Shown here one piece after another: positions 8,292 to 17,424 of a stretch of DNA of 64,000 bases (the stretch's first letter is position 1; each line of letters begins with the position of its first letter). The notes below the pieces were generated by a model. That model was not told the DNA's origin, ran no database searches, and was given only the letters and a program-made list of their open reading frames with translations. A program made the translations under genes and the position numbers. The DNA lies in assembly GCA_003649445.1 (NCBI GenBank), contig QMRV01000007.1, positions 3,870-67,869 on the forward strand, in the 5' to 3' direction. The stretch comes from Thermoprotei archaeon. GTDB lineage: Archaea; Thermoproteota; Thermoprotei; Thermofilales; B15-G2.

Positions 8292-9914
8292 GTGAAAATA
8301 GAGTCATTTGTATTCTACAGAGACTGGGATCCTAGTAGGCGTGAAGATGCTTTAAAGGAGCTCAGAGACCATAATATACGCTATATTTTTGTTTCAGGAG
8401 GATTTAGCTTGCTTGGAGTCTACAGCAACGATAAAGTAGCTGATAAAGCCAGAGAATTCATAGAGCTAGCCTACAAGAAATATGGCATTAAGTGTATTGT
8501 TCCACTAGGAAGAGGAAAGAAACGCAGACTCTTCATTGACCGAGAATTCGTTAGAGAGCAATCCGAGGCAATAGCTGGCGCAGTTGAAAAGCTTAAAGAT
8601 CTTGAAGGATTTTATGCAATCTACTTAGACGACGAACCCTATCTCACTTGGGATTTCTCAGTAGAGCGTGTGAGAGACGAGTTTAACGACTTATTCGAAA
8701 AAGAGACAGGATATAGGCTTCCCGACGAAGGGAGAGTTAAAGGGCGGTGGGACTATGAAACAGCTTTGGCTTTCTGCAAATGGGTTGGCAGAAAATATGT
8801 CGAGTACTTGAGGGCGCTGATAACAGCATACAAAAAGATATGTCCTCGCATAAAGTCTCTTATAAACTTCTATTTACCCAGTATTCTTCCTTCAGTAGAT
8901 GCTCCCGTAGACGTCCATGGCATAATTGAGACAGTAGACTTAATTTCGCACGACATATATCCGGGATGGCATTACTACTACTGTAGCTCGCTTGAAAACA
9001 TGGTTGCTTTTCAAACAAAGTTCCTCAGATGCCTGACAGACAAACCTCTTTGGACTATTCTACAAGGACATAGAATCATGCTAGGATATGCTCCTACACT
9101 AGAGCAGATAGAAAAATGGGCTCTAGACGCTGTTGAATGTGGCTCTGATTATGTAGGATGGTATGCGGCTGAACATGATTACTTAATGGGGGTGGCTGTT
9201 CCAATTAAAGCAGAGTACACTAAGTATGGGTGCCCTGAGAGATGGAAGAAAATGCTCGAAGTATCGAAGAAAATAACTGAAATGGAGAAAAAGACTAGTA
9301 AAGCAGAGGTAGCTATTTTCGCTTCCTATGACTCAATTCTCACGCATGGCCACCGTCCACTAATATACGCTTTCGTTACTTTATACAAAGATGCTGGTAT
9401 TGAAGTAGACTTTATTACAGAAAAACATGTTGAGAAAAACTCCAATGTATTAGAAAAATACCGCTGTATTTTCCTAGGCTATACACCTGTTTTGAGAAAA
9501 TCACTGCTACCTATTTTCGAAAAATACGTTAAAAAAGGAGGCTTGCTTGTAGCCTGCTGTAACGACCTGCGATTCGATGAAAAGTTAGGAGATTTAAGTG
9601 AGTGGAAGAAAAAGCTCTTCGGAGTTGCTCGAGAAAAAGTTTTCTGGAAAGAAGACTCTGTTAAAGTAACAGGTAAAGTACCTAAGCTGAGAGACGTCGA
9701 GCTTAAGGGATTCTGGGAGCGCCGCGCTATACTTGAGACAGATGGTCTCGTCGATGTACTTGGAGTATGGTCTAGTGGAGAGCCAGCAGTAATCTCAAAG
9801 AAAATTAGCGGCGGGAAGACAGTTTACATCGGTACTAGACCCTATTTAGCGAATTGTGTTAAAGGAGAAAGAAAATGGGTTGATTTTGTTAAAGCAATCA
9901 TAGAAACAAAGTAG
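8292..9914 (+). CDS. GH42-like TIM-barrel glycosidase with amidotransferase-like C-terminal domain
   Basis: A 540-residue cytoplasmic protein without a signal peptide. Residues 1-330 look like a (beta/alpha)8 barrel of the GH42/clan A type, with YLDDEPYLTWDF near 117, DLISHDIYPGW and GWYAAEHDYLMG as candidate active-site loops. From about 345 it resembles the beta-galactosidase trimerisation (class I GATase-like) domain: VEVDFITEK, YRCIFLGYTP, EKYVKKGGLLV. It starts with GTG. The substrate cannot be assigned. It converges on the next GH42-like gene with only one base between stops. Confidence 0.65.
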   Translation: MKIESFVFYRDWDPSRREDALKELRDHNIRYIFVSGGFSLLGVYSNDKVADKAREFIELAYKKYGIKCIVPLGRGKKRRLFIDREFVREQSEAIAGAVEKLKDLEGFYAIYLDDEPYLTWDFSVERVRDEFNDLFEKETGYRLPDEGRVKGRWDYETALAFCKWVGRKYVEYLRALITAYKKICPRIKSLINFYLPSILPSVDAPVDVHGIIETVDLISHDIYPGWHYYYCSSLENMVAFQTKFLRCLTDKPLWTILQGHRIMLGYAPTLEQIEKWALDAVECGSDYVGWYAAEHDYLMGVAVPIKAEYTKYGCPERWKKMLEVSKKITEMEKKTSKAEVAIFASYDSILTHGHRPLIYAFVTLYKDAGIEVDFITEKHVEKNSNVLEKYRCIFLGYTPVLRKSLLPIFEKYVKKGGLLVACCNDLRFDEKLGDLSEWKKKLFGVAREKVFWKEDSVKVTGKVPKLRDVELKGFWERRAILETDGLVDVLGVWSSGEPAVISKKISGGKTVYIGTRPYLANCVKGERKWVDFVKAIIETK

Positions 9915-9915
9915 C

Positions 9916-12057
9916 TTATGTTTCAGCGTTAGCTAATTTAATTAAATTTTTTATAAACTGTATTACTGGCTGAATTTCGTCTAAATTCCTGTCTGCTATC
10001 TGTAGTCCTAGTCTAGGGAACCAGAATACTATCCTTCCTTTACGGCCCACAGTTGCTACAGTCGAGTTCTGGTCAAGTACTCCGAGTACTTTGTAGCCTT
10101 CAGCTTTGTAGTCGAATACAGGTATATAAAGTATGTTATATGGGCTTTTTACGTCGCCTCGCTTACCTTTAATTCCTTCGAGTAGCGGGTCGTCTTCGTG
10201 AGTAAATTTCCAAGAATACTTAGTTACCTTGACTTCGGCTACTGCCGAACTTATGTTTAGTAGCTTTTTTAGCTGCTCGAATTTCCTACCGCCGTACCAG
10301 TCGTATGCACCTGTTCTGCCTACTATGAATAACCATCCTCCTCTTTTCACATAGTCTACGAGAATACCTACAGTCTGATTGTCTATTCGGAACATGTTGT
10401 CAAGTATTATTAGCTTGTATTCATTGAGTAGACTAGGATTATCTTTTACTTCGTCTACTGGAAGAACATCACAGTCTATTCCCGCTGCATGTAGCAGTAT
10501 CCATAGTGCTGAAATTTCTGAAAGCTTGTATGGCTGTTTAGAGTAGTAAGTGAAGAAAGAGAGCTTAGGCTCGTCGAATATAAGTATTTTAGTTTTCTTT
10601 AATTCTCCTTCGGGCGTAGACTTGAAAGTCTCTATGAAAATCTTTATTTGCTCGTCAGTAAACTCAGGTTGCTCTAAGTCTGAGCCAGGCATCGGTACAT
10701 GACCTCCCCATATCGCCAAACCTGTGCCCGTCTTTCTAGCCATTTCGGCGACAGCTTTAATGTATTCTGGGTGCTTATCGTAGTCTACGCCTGGCCTCCC
10801 TTCCCACTTTATTAAAGCTGCTTTCCCGTGGTGTTCGAAGTACTTGAGAAAAGGCGGATAACACTTGTACTCAATTATTATTTTCGCGTTTTTCTCGCTG
10901 AGACCGGGATGTACGTGAACTACGTCTATTGGAGACTTAGCGTAACTGTAGTAGTCTATGCTCAAGAAAGCCACGTAGTTCAGCGACGAGTATAGTGGAG
11001 TTGCAGGCGTCTGGAAAAGCACATGATTTGGGTCAAGCCTCTTGTATAGTTCAGCGAAGTGAAGCATACATGTAGTCTTTTCTTCTAGGCGGAAAAGCAT
11101 CCAGTCGAGCCACTGTCTCCGAGTATCACCTGGCCCATTAATAAACTCTACAAGCTCTTTGTAAGATTTAGGAGGAGGCAGAGGCTGAGGAGGCAAAGCA
11201 TTATCGAATATCACTGAATCGTTGCCCCATGCTCTTCTCAATGCCTCCACGTCATTGTTATAAGTTTTCCTAAGCCATTCTCTAAACCTCTTGATAGCAG
11301 TAGGCGAGTAGTCGTAGATACCCCAAGACGAGTAATATCCAGCACCCGGATAATTGTCTTCACTAGTCCAGCCAAAACAGAGATCCCAGCCAAGTAGCGC
11401 CGGGTGATTCCTATACCGCTTAACTATCGCCTCTATTACTTGGTCAGCGTACTTCAGTAAGGCGGGCGAATTAAATGTAGCCATATAGCATAGCCCACCA
11501 GTATTGTTTACTTGAAGATGACCAGGAAAATTCTTTATCCACCAGAGCGGAGGCTTAAGATAATAGAAGCCTAGAACAACATATACTCCCTTCTTAGCAG
11601 CGTAGTTGAGTATATCATCTATATGCTTGAAATCTATTAAGTCAGCAGCGTTTTCAGGTAAACTGAAGTCTAGTAAAAGCTCTATTGCTTCTCTTAGTCT
11701 TCCCTCTGAAACCAGCTGCTTAATTCTCTCAGCCAACTTAGGGTTTTCTTCAATAAACTTCTGCGTTACTTTATCCAACATAAGCCAGTCCACTTTAATG
11801 CGGCAGAACAAAACTCTGTATTCGGCGGCTTTATCAATGTACTCTTTAATTTCAGTAGTAGCATAGAATCCGAGGAGATCTACTGGCTTATTGTCTAAAA
11901 ATAACTTAACATTACCGTCAATTTTCTTCACGTAGCTCTTAACAGGCTTAGTTAAAACTGCAGAGTTTTTCTTTTTGAAAATAACTAGACCCAGAGTGAA
12001 AACTACAAGGCCAGCAAGTATTAAGACTAGTAATATTTTCCTTGATATATGCTGCAT
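9916..12057 (-). CDS. Membrane-anchored GH42-like beta-galactosidase-type protein
   Basis: A 713-residue protein with an N-terminal signal anchor (hydrophobic residues about 8-27, followed by KKK), so the rest is probably outside the cell. The barrel contains LGWDLCFGW, SPTAIKRFREWLRKTYN and ALRRAWGND, close to the GH42 pattern 'ILGWQIDNE...FRxWLxxKYG...LNxAWG'. The NE acid/base pair is not conserved at that place. A candidate nucleophile is E in IKWEGRPG near residue 420. The C-terminal 230 residues resemble the trimerisation domain. It is the only clearly exported hydrolase in the window. Confidence 0.7.
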   Translation of the reverse strand: MQHISRKILLVLILAGLVVFTLGLVIFKKKNSAVLTKPVKSYVKKIDGNVKLFLDNKPVDLLGFYATTEIKEYIDKAAEYRVLFCRIKVDWLMLDKVTQKFIEENPKLAERIKQLVSEGRLREAIELLLDFSLPENAADLIDFKHIDDILNYAAKKGVYVVLGFYYLKPPLWWIKNFPGHLQVNNTGGLCYMATFNSPALLKYADQVIEAIVKRYRNHPALLGWDLCFGWTSEDNYPGAGYYSSWGIYDYSPTAIKRFREWLRKTYNNDVEALRRAWGNDSVIFDNALPPQPLPPPKSYKELVEFINGPGDTRRQWLDWMLFRLEEKTTCMLHFAELYKRLDPNHVLFQTPATPLYSSLNYVAFLSIDYYSYAKSPIDVVHVHPGLSEKNAKIIIEYKCYPPFLKYFEHHGKAALIKWEGRPGVDYDKHPEYIKAVAEMARKTGTGLAIWGGHVPMPGSDLEQPEFTDEQIKIFIETFKSTPEGELKKTKILIFDEPKLSFFTYYSKQPYKLSEISALWILLHAAGIDCDVLPVDEVKDNPSLLNEYKLIILDNMFRIDNQTVGILVDYVKRGGWLFIVGRTGAYDWYGGRKFEQLKKLLNISSAVAEVKVTKYSWKFTHEDDPLLEGIKGKRGDVKSPYNILYIPVFDYKAEGYKVLGVLDQNSTVATVGRKGRIVFWFPRLGLQIADRNLDEIQPVIQFIKNLIKLANAET

Positions 12058-12176
12058 ATGGAAAAGAAGAACCTATTAACATATGCCTTATTTATTTTAA
12101 GTATAGGTGAAAAATCTATACGAATAGTCTATAGTCAGCCATAAAGATTTATCTATTCTCATTATATTATATTTAC

Positions 12177-12725
12177 GTGATAGTAACTACGCTACCTACT
12201 TTGCCCGGATATAAGGTAAAGAAAATTATTGGGCCTGTTTACGGGCTAACCATTAGAACAAGAGGGCTTGGAGGACAGATAGCTGCTTCGCTTGAAGCTC
12301 TAGCGGGCGGAGAAGTAACAGCTTATGTAGTAGAAGCACTCAAAGCGCGTAGAGAGGCTCTTCAGCGAATGATAAATATGGCCAAAAAACTTGGAGCAAA
12401 CGCTGTAATAGGTACCGATTTTGAAACCTCAGACATAATGAATGGTACTGCTACAATGTTCTCTTGCTATGGAACAGCAGTTATTGTAGAAAAAATTGAC
12501 CCTGATATAGAAGCAGTAGACTACGAAGAAATAGCCAATCAAATGATATTAACTAAGACTACAGAAGACCTGACTACAGAAGAGGCTTATAGCAAACTGC
12601 TAATGAGATATACTTTAATTTATGGAAGCCGTGCCGAAAAAATGTTAGAGAAAGATATTAAGCAATTAATGTCAAGAGAAAATATTTCTAGAGAAGAAGC
12701 TATCCGAAAACTTTTAGCTAAGTAA
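12177..12725 (+). CDS. YbjQ/UPF0145 family protein with C-terminal extension
   Basis: Residues 1-105 match the YbjQ (UPF0145, heavy-metal-binding-like) fold: TTLPTLPGYKVKKIIGPVYG, a helical segment with ARREALQRMINMAKKLGANAVIG, and the ending GTAVIVEKI. YbjQ proteins form pentamers of unknown function. About 70 extra charged helical residues follow, which the short family members lack. It starts with GTG; TTTATC about 25 nt upstream may be the TATA box. It stands alone between convergent and divergent neighbours. Confidence 0.8.
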   Translation: MIVTTLPTLPGYKVKKIIGPVYGLTIRTRGLGGQIAASLEALAGGEVTAYVVEALKARREALQRMINMAKKLGANAVIGTDFETSDIMNGTATMFSCYGTAVIVEKIDPDIEAVDYEEIANQMILTKTTEDLTTEEAYSKLLMRYTLIYGSRAEKMLEKDIKQLMSRENISREEAIRKLLAK

Positions 12726-12992
12726 TTTAACTCTTAGAAGACTCTTTAAGTAAAGAATTATTTTCATGGATTCTATGTTAAATATCTTTTACTAAATCTT
12801 TAGTACATTTAAATCTCTGTGATATTTCCTACTCCAATGTTCGCGTAAACTTATTATCTGCTTACAGAGAAATTTCTGAAAAAGAATGCACTTAATTAAT
12901 GGAACTTATAAACCATAAGCTCTACATAAATATCCATATTAATTAAAATAGCAAACAAAATACTTGAAGAAGAGGTTAGTTTCGAGTATCTG

Positions 12993-13451
12993 TTAGCTGC
13001 AGCTTGCTTTGAGGTATCCTATAGCTATTCCTGTGAAAGCTATAAAGAAAAAGTATCTTAGAGTAAAAATGTTAAAAAATGCAGCTATCATTATATCTAT
13101 GGCTAATCTATATTCTAAGATACTTCTATAAGTTATTAATATCTCAATTAAACTCCCAATATAAGACCCTAAGATTAATGAAAGAGTTGAAGAAAGTAGT
13201 TTCCTCTTTAAATCAATTTTCCTACCAATTAAATAAAACATAAACACTATTATCATTATTAAAAGTAAGTATATAGTAGCTATAAAGTAGTTAACTGATA
13301 TGTAGCTATTAGTTGCCTTTAAAAAGTATAGTTTAAGACTTATTAGATAATACGAAGCTCCACTTAGTAATAAATAAAAAATTAGAGAGGCTATAAATAT
13401 TAAAACAGTATTCTTCTCTACGCGGAAATGGAAGCTATTTATATTTTTCAT
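12993..13451 (-). CDS. Hypothetical four-helix membrane protein
   Basis: A 152-residue protein rich in I, L, F and Y with about four transmembrane segments (residues 15-40, 52-75, 85-108 and 120-147). No family is recognised. A conserved-looking GSYIGSLIE lies in the third span. It is isolated: 267 bp without a gene lie on one side and about 750 bp of degraded sequence on the other. Confidence 0.5.
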   Translation of the reverse strand: MKNINSFHFRVEKNTVLIFIASLIFYLLLSGASYYLISLKLYFLKATNSYISVNYFIATIYLLLIMIIVFMFYLIGRKIDLKRKLLSSTLSLILGSYIGSLIEILITYRSILEYRLAIDIMIAAFFNIFTLRYFFFIAFTGIAIGYLKASCS

Positions 13452-14199
13452 AGTCTACTCCCTTCAGCACCCATGTAAGGTGGCACTATCACTATCAGTA
13501 TATGTTAGTCCTTAAGGGCTAATATACTTTACTTCAGCAGTTATAGTAGTTGTAACACCAGACTGAAATTCGGCTTTCTGATAAACCTTGGATACTTCTT
13601 TCACAGGTCATTATTGTTATGGAAATATAATTTTATTAAGTAAAGCAAAACTTTTTCTAGGTTATAGTAACGTTGACTCCTCTCTGGGAAACCTGTTGAT
13701 ATATTTGTTCTCGAATATTTGATGTAAAAGCCTATTTTTATTAATGAATACTATGTCAGTTTCAGTAAATAGGTAGTTCACCTATTTTCTCCATAGACTT
13801 TGTTCTCATTTTCTAGCGTAGAGAATACTTACAGCGGCCGAAAGAATTACATTCAGTTTAATCGAATTGGCAGTACAGTGTATCTCTTCAACAAATTCTG
13901 TCGTTACTAGACATCTCTGCTCATGTATTCTTTCTAATATTTATCAAAGCTTAGCTCTCTGTAGAAGCCTAAATCGTCTTCTAAGCTTACCCCACCAATA
14001 TCATGTCTCTCGATAAGCTCTCTAATGTAGCTCAACACGTATTTTTCCGCCTCAGGGCGGCTGAATTCAATCTATATACTCCCTTTAAGTAGGCGAGAAT
14101 ACCGTTAGTATATACTATAGCCTGTTCCTATAAATGCTGCAAAAATGGAAAATATTGTAAGCTCTTAACATATAGGCAAATAAATTCGACTAATCTATA
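13452..14199. other. Gene-poor stretch of about 750 bp with coding remnants
   Basis: No intact gene is visible. On the minus strand, 13512-13604 is a short open stretch ending in TAA, rich in T and V (SGVTTTITAEVKYISP), perhaps the tail of a lost surface protein. The 13934-14071 remnant is listed separately. The rest shows no recognisable RNA or repeat. The region looks like the scar of deleted genes. Confidence 0.4.
13934..14071 (-). pseudogene. Possible remnant of a TIM-barrel glycosidase
   Basis: A 45-codon open stretch bounded by TAG on both sides. It encodes FSRPEAEKYVLSYIRELIER, then HDIGGVSLEDDLGFY. This resembles the strand/helix pattern 'dfsnPevrdyvlslirelverydiDGihlDd' of glycosyl-hydrolase-like barrel families. 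No start codon or flanking domain survives. The assignment rests on pattern only. Confidence 0.35.
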
Positions 14200-14619
14200 T
14201 TACTGCGTAACTGAACCACTTTGACTCTTCTCTCGTCTGACAACTTTGCCGCAGTACCGGCACTTTGAGTAGGCATAGAGTTTTGGAATATGAGCGGGAA
14301 ACTCTACGTAATTACAGTGAGCTATTTCCACTACATATTTTCCAAAAGTATCTACGTCCATGTCATCGTCTATTATAAGTCTTTCTATATGACAAAATCT
14401 TACTGGAGCATTTAATTCAATTAAATCTTCTTTAGATACTACTACTTCATTGTAGTAAGATATCTCGTAACCCTTTTTATGGAGTCTTTGGAGATAATAT
14501 GTCATTGCTTCTGTTACAAGCTCTCCTATGCTTTTATTCTGTCTTCTAGCTTCAGCAGAAAACTCTCTGTATACTTTTTCGTCTATTCCTCGAATAGTAA
14601 CATCTATCACCAGAATCAC
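14200..14619 (-). CDS. Ribbon-helix-helix protein with cysteine-rich C-terminus
   Basis: A 139-residue protein. Residues 4-45 look like a CopG/MetJ-type ribbon-helix-helix: DVTIRGIDEKVYREFSAEAR, then NKSIGELVTEAMTYYLQRL. The C-terminal half is acidic and contains scattered C/H residues ending in CRYCGKVVRRE, a possible half zinc ribbon. It starts with GTG at 14619 or 14610. A TATA box and a direct repeat immediately upstream suggest autoregulation. No toxin gene is adjacent, so it may be a transcription factor rather than an antitoxin. Confidence 0.7.
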   Translation of the reverse strand: MILVIDVTIRGIDEKVYREFSAEARRQNKSIGELVTEAMTYYLQRLHKKGYEISYYNEVVVSKEDLIELNAPVRFCHIERLIIDDDMDVDTFGKYVVEIAHCNYVEFPAHIPKLYAYSKCRYCGKVVRREKSQSGSVTQ

Positions 14620-14621
14620 CT

Positions 14622-14650
14622 GTGTAACCAGTGTAACACAAGTATATAAA
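14622..14650 (-). promoter_or_regulatory. Promoter and direct-repeat operator of the RHH gene
   Basis: Read on the plus strand, GTGTAAC occurs at 14622-14628 and 14631-14637, 9 bp apart. TATATAAA at 14643-14650 gives TTTATATA on the coding strand, about 25-31 nt before the GTG start. Tandem half-sites between TATA box and start codon are what an RHH repressor typically occupies; binding is inferred. Confidence 0.45.
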
Positions 14651-14735
14651 TTTAACTCGAAGATAATTATAGTAAATGCTAATTTTGTTAAACTGAAAAA
14701 TAAAGATTTAATTATTTGCTGTAGGCTTTAATAAG

Positions 14736-15956
14736 CTATATTTTTATCTTTTTTGCTAGCTCTTCTAAAGTTTCTTTTTCTTCTTTTTCTCCCTTATAGT
14801 CGTATATAACGGCAGCGACTAACATTTTGACACATTGTAAAGCCTTTTCTGCTAGTTCTTTGTTGTCAAGTTTGCGGACTAGAAGTGAAGCATAGCCTAA
14901 AGGAATTGCTTCTGATAAAATATGGTATTTAGTGTATTTCATGTCTTCTGGTAAGCCTTTATTCCATTTTTCTAATACTTTTTTGACTCCTATTCTTTTA
15001 ATATCTTTAATTAAAGGCTCGATGAGATAGAGAAGAAATTTTAGGTTCTTTTCAGCTACTCTTTTTATTGCTTCTTTTATTTCTTCGTCAGTGACTTCAT
15101 TTAAGTTTTTGAAATTTAATTCCATTACAACGTCTCTGTAGTATAGAGCCCAGGGATCTAGGTAGGGGAGGTATCTTAAAGGTTTAATAGCTTCTTTAGG
15201 TAAGTGTGTACGCCTAACGTATTCTGCAATTATTTGTTCTGGATTCTCGTGGGAAACTTCGAAACTGTTGCTTCTTATAAATGGTATGTATAGTTCGGGT
15301 AATCCGCCTGTTGTCGGTAGAAATACTCCCCATTCTTCTAGTTCCTTGCTGAGCTCAGTTAGCTTACTCCACTCCTTTTTCGATAACTGTGCTTTAATTT
15401 CTTCAAGAAACTTCTTTCTGTACTCTACTTCCTCTTTAGGCCACTTTTCTTTAACTTTTTCTAAAAGTTTTTCCTCTCTAGGCGCGTGAGGCAAATATCT
15501 CATCTGTTCTAGTAATGTATGAACTCTTGACTTTTCTTCTATTCTCAGAGGAGCCTTAGGTACTGTTCTATAAAATTCATCTCCTTTAATTTCTCCGAAG
15601 ACAGCTACTGAGGAGGGTAAGGCTAGAAGATGTAAACTAATTAAGCTTCTTAAGTCAGCCTCTACTTTCAAATACCCCTTCCTTAAAGCTAAGTCTAAGT
15701 CCAAGACAGCTAAGGGCTTCGCTGTCCCAACAGACCCCTCAACAATTACTCCTTCCTCAACGAGCTTCCCGACAAGTCTCCTGAGCTTAGAATAAGGTAT
15801 ACCGAGCTCTCTCTCCATTGCCCTTAAGGTACGCTTATCAGGCCTAAGACTGTTTACTAGAAGATAGGTTACTATTTCTTTCATAACTTCTTTCTCAAGC
15901 TTCTCTACTTTTCTGCTCAAATCTAAGTACTCTCTTATTGGACTTGAGGAGGACAT
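14736..15956 (-). CDS. Large winged-helix protein of unknown function
   Basis: About 406 residues. The N-terminal 80 residues include a helical segment and a winged helix (LRAMERELGIPYSKLRRLVGKLVEEGVIV). The remainder is highly charged, mostly helical and not a domain I recognise. ATG at 15956 is preferred over an in-frame TTG at 15974, because the latter lies inside a perfect inverted repeat that covers the promoter. It is monocistronic. A role as an autoregulated transcription factor is likely from architecture; the ligand or target is unknown. Confidence 0.65.
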   Translation of the reverse strand: MSSSSPIREYLDLSRKVEKLEKEVMKEIVTYLLVNSLRPDKRTLRAMERELGIPYSKLRRLVGKLVEEGVIVEGSVGTAKPLAVLDLDLALRKGYLKVEADLRSLISLHLLALPSSVAVFGEIKGDEFYRTVPKAPLRIEEKSRVHTLLEQMRYLPHAPREEKLLEKVKEKWPKEEVEYRKKFLEEIKAQLSKKEWSKLTELSKELEEWGVFLPTTGGLPELYIPFIRSNSFEVSHENPEQIIAEYVRRTHLPKEAIKPLRYLPYLDPWALYYRDVVMELNFKNLNEVTDEEIKEAIKRVAEKNLKFLLYLIEPLIKDIKRIGVKKVLEKWNKGLPEDMKYTKYHILSEAIPLGYASLLVRKLDNKELAEKALQCVKMLVAAVIYDYKGEKEEKETLEELAKKIKI

Positions 15957-15971
15957 CAATAAATATTCTAC

Positions 15972-16011
15972 CAATTGATTATTTAAATCTTTTGGTTTAA
16001 ATAATCAATTG
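15972..16011 (-). promoter_or_regulatory. Perfect 16-bp inverted repeat over the promoter of the wHTH gene
   Basis: The left arm CAATTGATTATTTAAA (15972-15987) and right arm TTTAAATAATCAATTG (15996-16011) are exact reverse complements separated by 8 nt. The site spans 16-55 nt upstream of ATG 15956, and its TTTAAAT elements are the best TATA candidates. An operator for the wHTH protein is the simplest reading. Confidence 0.65.
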
Positions 16012-16121
16012 ATTCACCGAATCTCGGGCTAAAAACTATGACGTTAACTATTAAATATGAAATAAGTGTTTGTTTTTATTAAGATTTATATAATATTAAA
16101 ATTATATTAAGGTAAATATGT

Positions 16122-16838
16122 TTATTTTTCTGCAATTATTTCTAATACTTTGCTACTTTTGTAACCATATTTAAGTGCTGTTTCTTCTACTTCCTTTATT
16201 TTGTTTTCAAGAATTCTTCTAGTATTCTCGTCTTCTATCATTTTAACAAGAGACTTTGTTTCTTTACCCCATCCACATTCTTTAACAAATACTTCACCCG
16301 GTATCTTCTTCCCTCTCTCCATTTTTCTCCAAGTAACTTTATTGAAATATTTCTTTACTATGTTCAGGTATTCTTCTGGTTTTTGTAGGCCCCATAGTTT
16401 TATTCCTTTGGCTTCTCTTAAAGCCTCATGGTAGAGATCTTCTATTATTAGTGAAAGAGCTTCAGCAGGATCTTTTGGCTTATATAGATACTTGTCTACT
16501 ATGATAAGCTTTCCGCCGGCTTTTAGTATTCTCTTCGCTTCTTTTACTGCCTTTTCTACTTCTTCTTTTCCTCCAGCTAACTCATGTAGCACTAGTATTG
16601 ATATAGCGGTATCTATAGAAGATTCTCTTAAAGGTAAATACGTGATAGATCCGCATACTAAGTGTAGTTTTTGCTCTCTATACTGATTTTTGGCTTCATG
16701 TAGCTTATTGAAGTCTATTTCTATGGCTACTACTTCTCTTACTTTAGGGTTTTCTAAGAGAGACTTAGCAAATCTGACTCTACCAGCCCCCAGGTCTACT
16801 ATTATTCCATTAGCATGAGCTAAGACCTCTTTAAACAC
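16122..16838 (-). CDS. Class I SAM-dependent methyltransferase
   Basis: A 238-residue Rossmann-fold methyltransferase. Motif I is IIVDLGAGRVRFAKSL near residue 12, the acidic residue after strand 2 is in VVAIEID, and the motif IV/post region is DTAISILVLHEL followed by KRILKAGGKLIIVDKY. The C-terminal 100 residues are helical and charged. The glycine-rich loop is atypical (GAGRVRFA). GTG is the apparent start. The substrate is unknown and the gene stands alone. Confidence 0.8.
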   Translation of the reverse strand: MFKEVLAHANGIIVDLGAGRVRFAKSLLENPKVREVVAIEIDFNKLHEAKNQYREQKLHLVCGSITYLPLRESSIDTAISILVLHELAGGKEEVEKAVKEAKRILKAGGKLIIVDKYLYKPKDPAEALSLIIEDLYHEALREAKGIKLWGLQKPEEYLNIVKKYFNKVTWRKMERGKKIPGEVFVKECGWGKETKSLVKMIEDENTRRILENKIKEVEETALKYGYKSSKVLEIIAEK

Positions 16839-17103
16839 GCTGAGATTAGATACTTTGCTGAGAATTTATGCTTTCTGCGCTAAGCGAGAATATTCTTTAC
16901 TCTCGAATTTAGTATAAGTCTAGCTTAAGACCTTTTGATAAGTTTTCGCAGCTTTCTCTAAACCATAGTTGTAATTTATCTTCTGTAATTATTGATTATA
17001 GTCTATTGCCTTTATAGCTGTACTCGGGCATTGATCTGATATAATTATTAATTAGGCTGTCAAACTTATATACTACTTGGTATACTTTTCTACCTGGTAA
17101 CAT

Positions 17104-17424
17104 ATGGCTTACACTAGTGTTAAATTAAGAATTGAAGCTAAAAAGAAGCTTGAAGAACTTCAAGCTAGACTTAGGCTTCGTGGAATTAAAGTACCTCTAT
17201 ACGAGATTCTTGAGAAACTTATTGAGCTGGGAATAGAGAATGAAGAAATTCTTCTTAATAAATTTAAGTTTAGGGAAAGCGTAGAGGATCCCATGTTAAA
17301 GCTTTTAGATAAGCCTCTTGACTGGGGTGTAGAGGACGCTTCTACAAGGATAGATGAAGTTTTATATGGTGGTAGTCGTGGCAGTATTCATAGATACAGG
17401 AATATTCGTTGCAGCAAGGAATAA
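17104..17424 (+). CDS. VapB-type antitoxin
   Basis: A 106-residue protein with an N-terminal DNA-binding segment (YTSVKLRIEAKKKLEELQARL) and an acidic C-terminal tail that would bind the toxin. The ATG follows TATA-like elements (TTATATACTACTTGG near 17070). Its end overlaps the start of a PIN-domain gene by about 60 bp, the usual arrangement of VapBC pairs. Confidence 0.7.
   Translation: MAYTSVKLRIEAKKKLEELQARLRLRGIKVPLYEILEKLIELGIENEEILLNKFKFRESVEDPMLKLLDKPLDWGVEDASTRIDEVLYGGSRGSIHRYRNIRCSKE

Noticed and set aside
15957..15974. TTG 15974 as start of the large wHTH protein
   Set aside because: It would put the start codon inside the inverted repeat and leave no room for a promoter; ATG 15956 is better.
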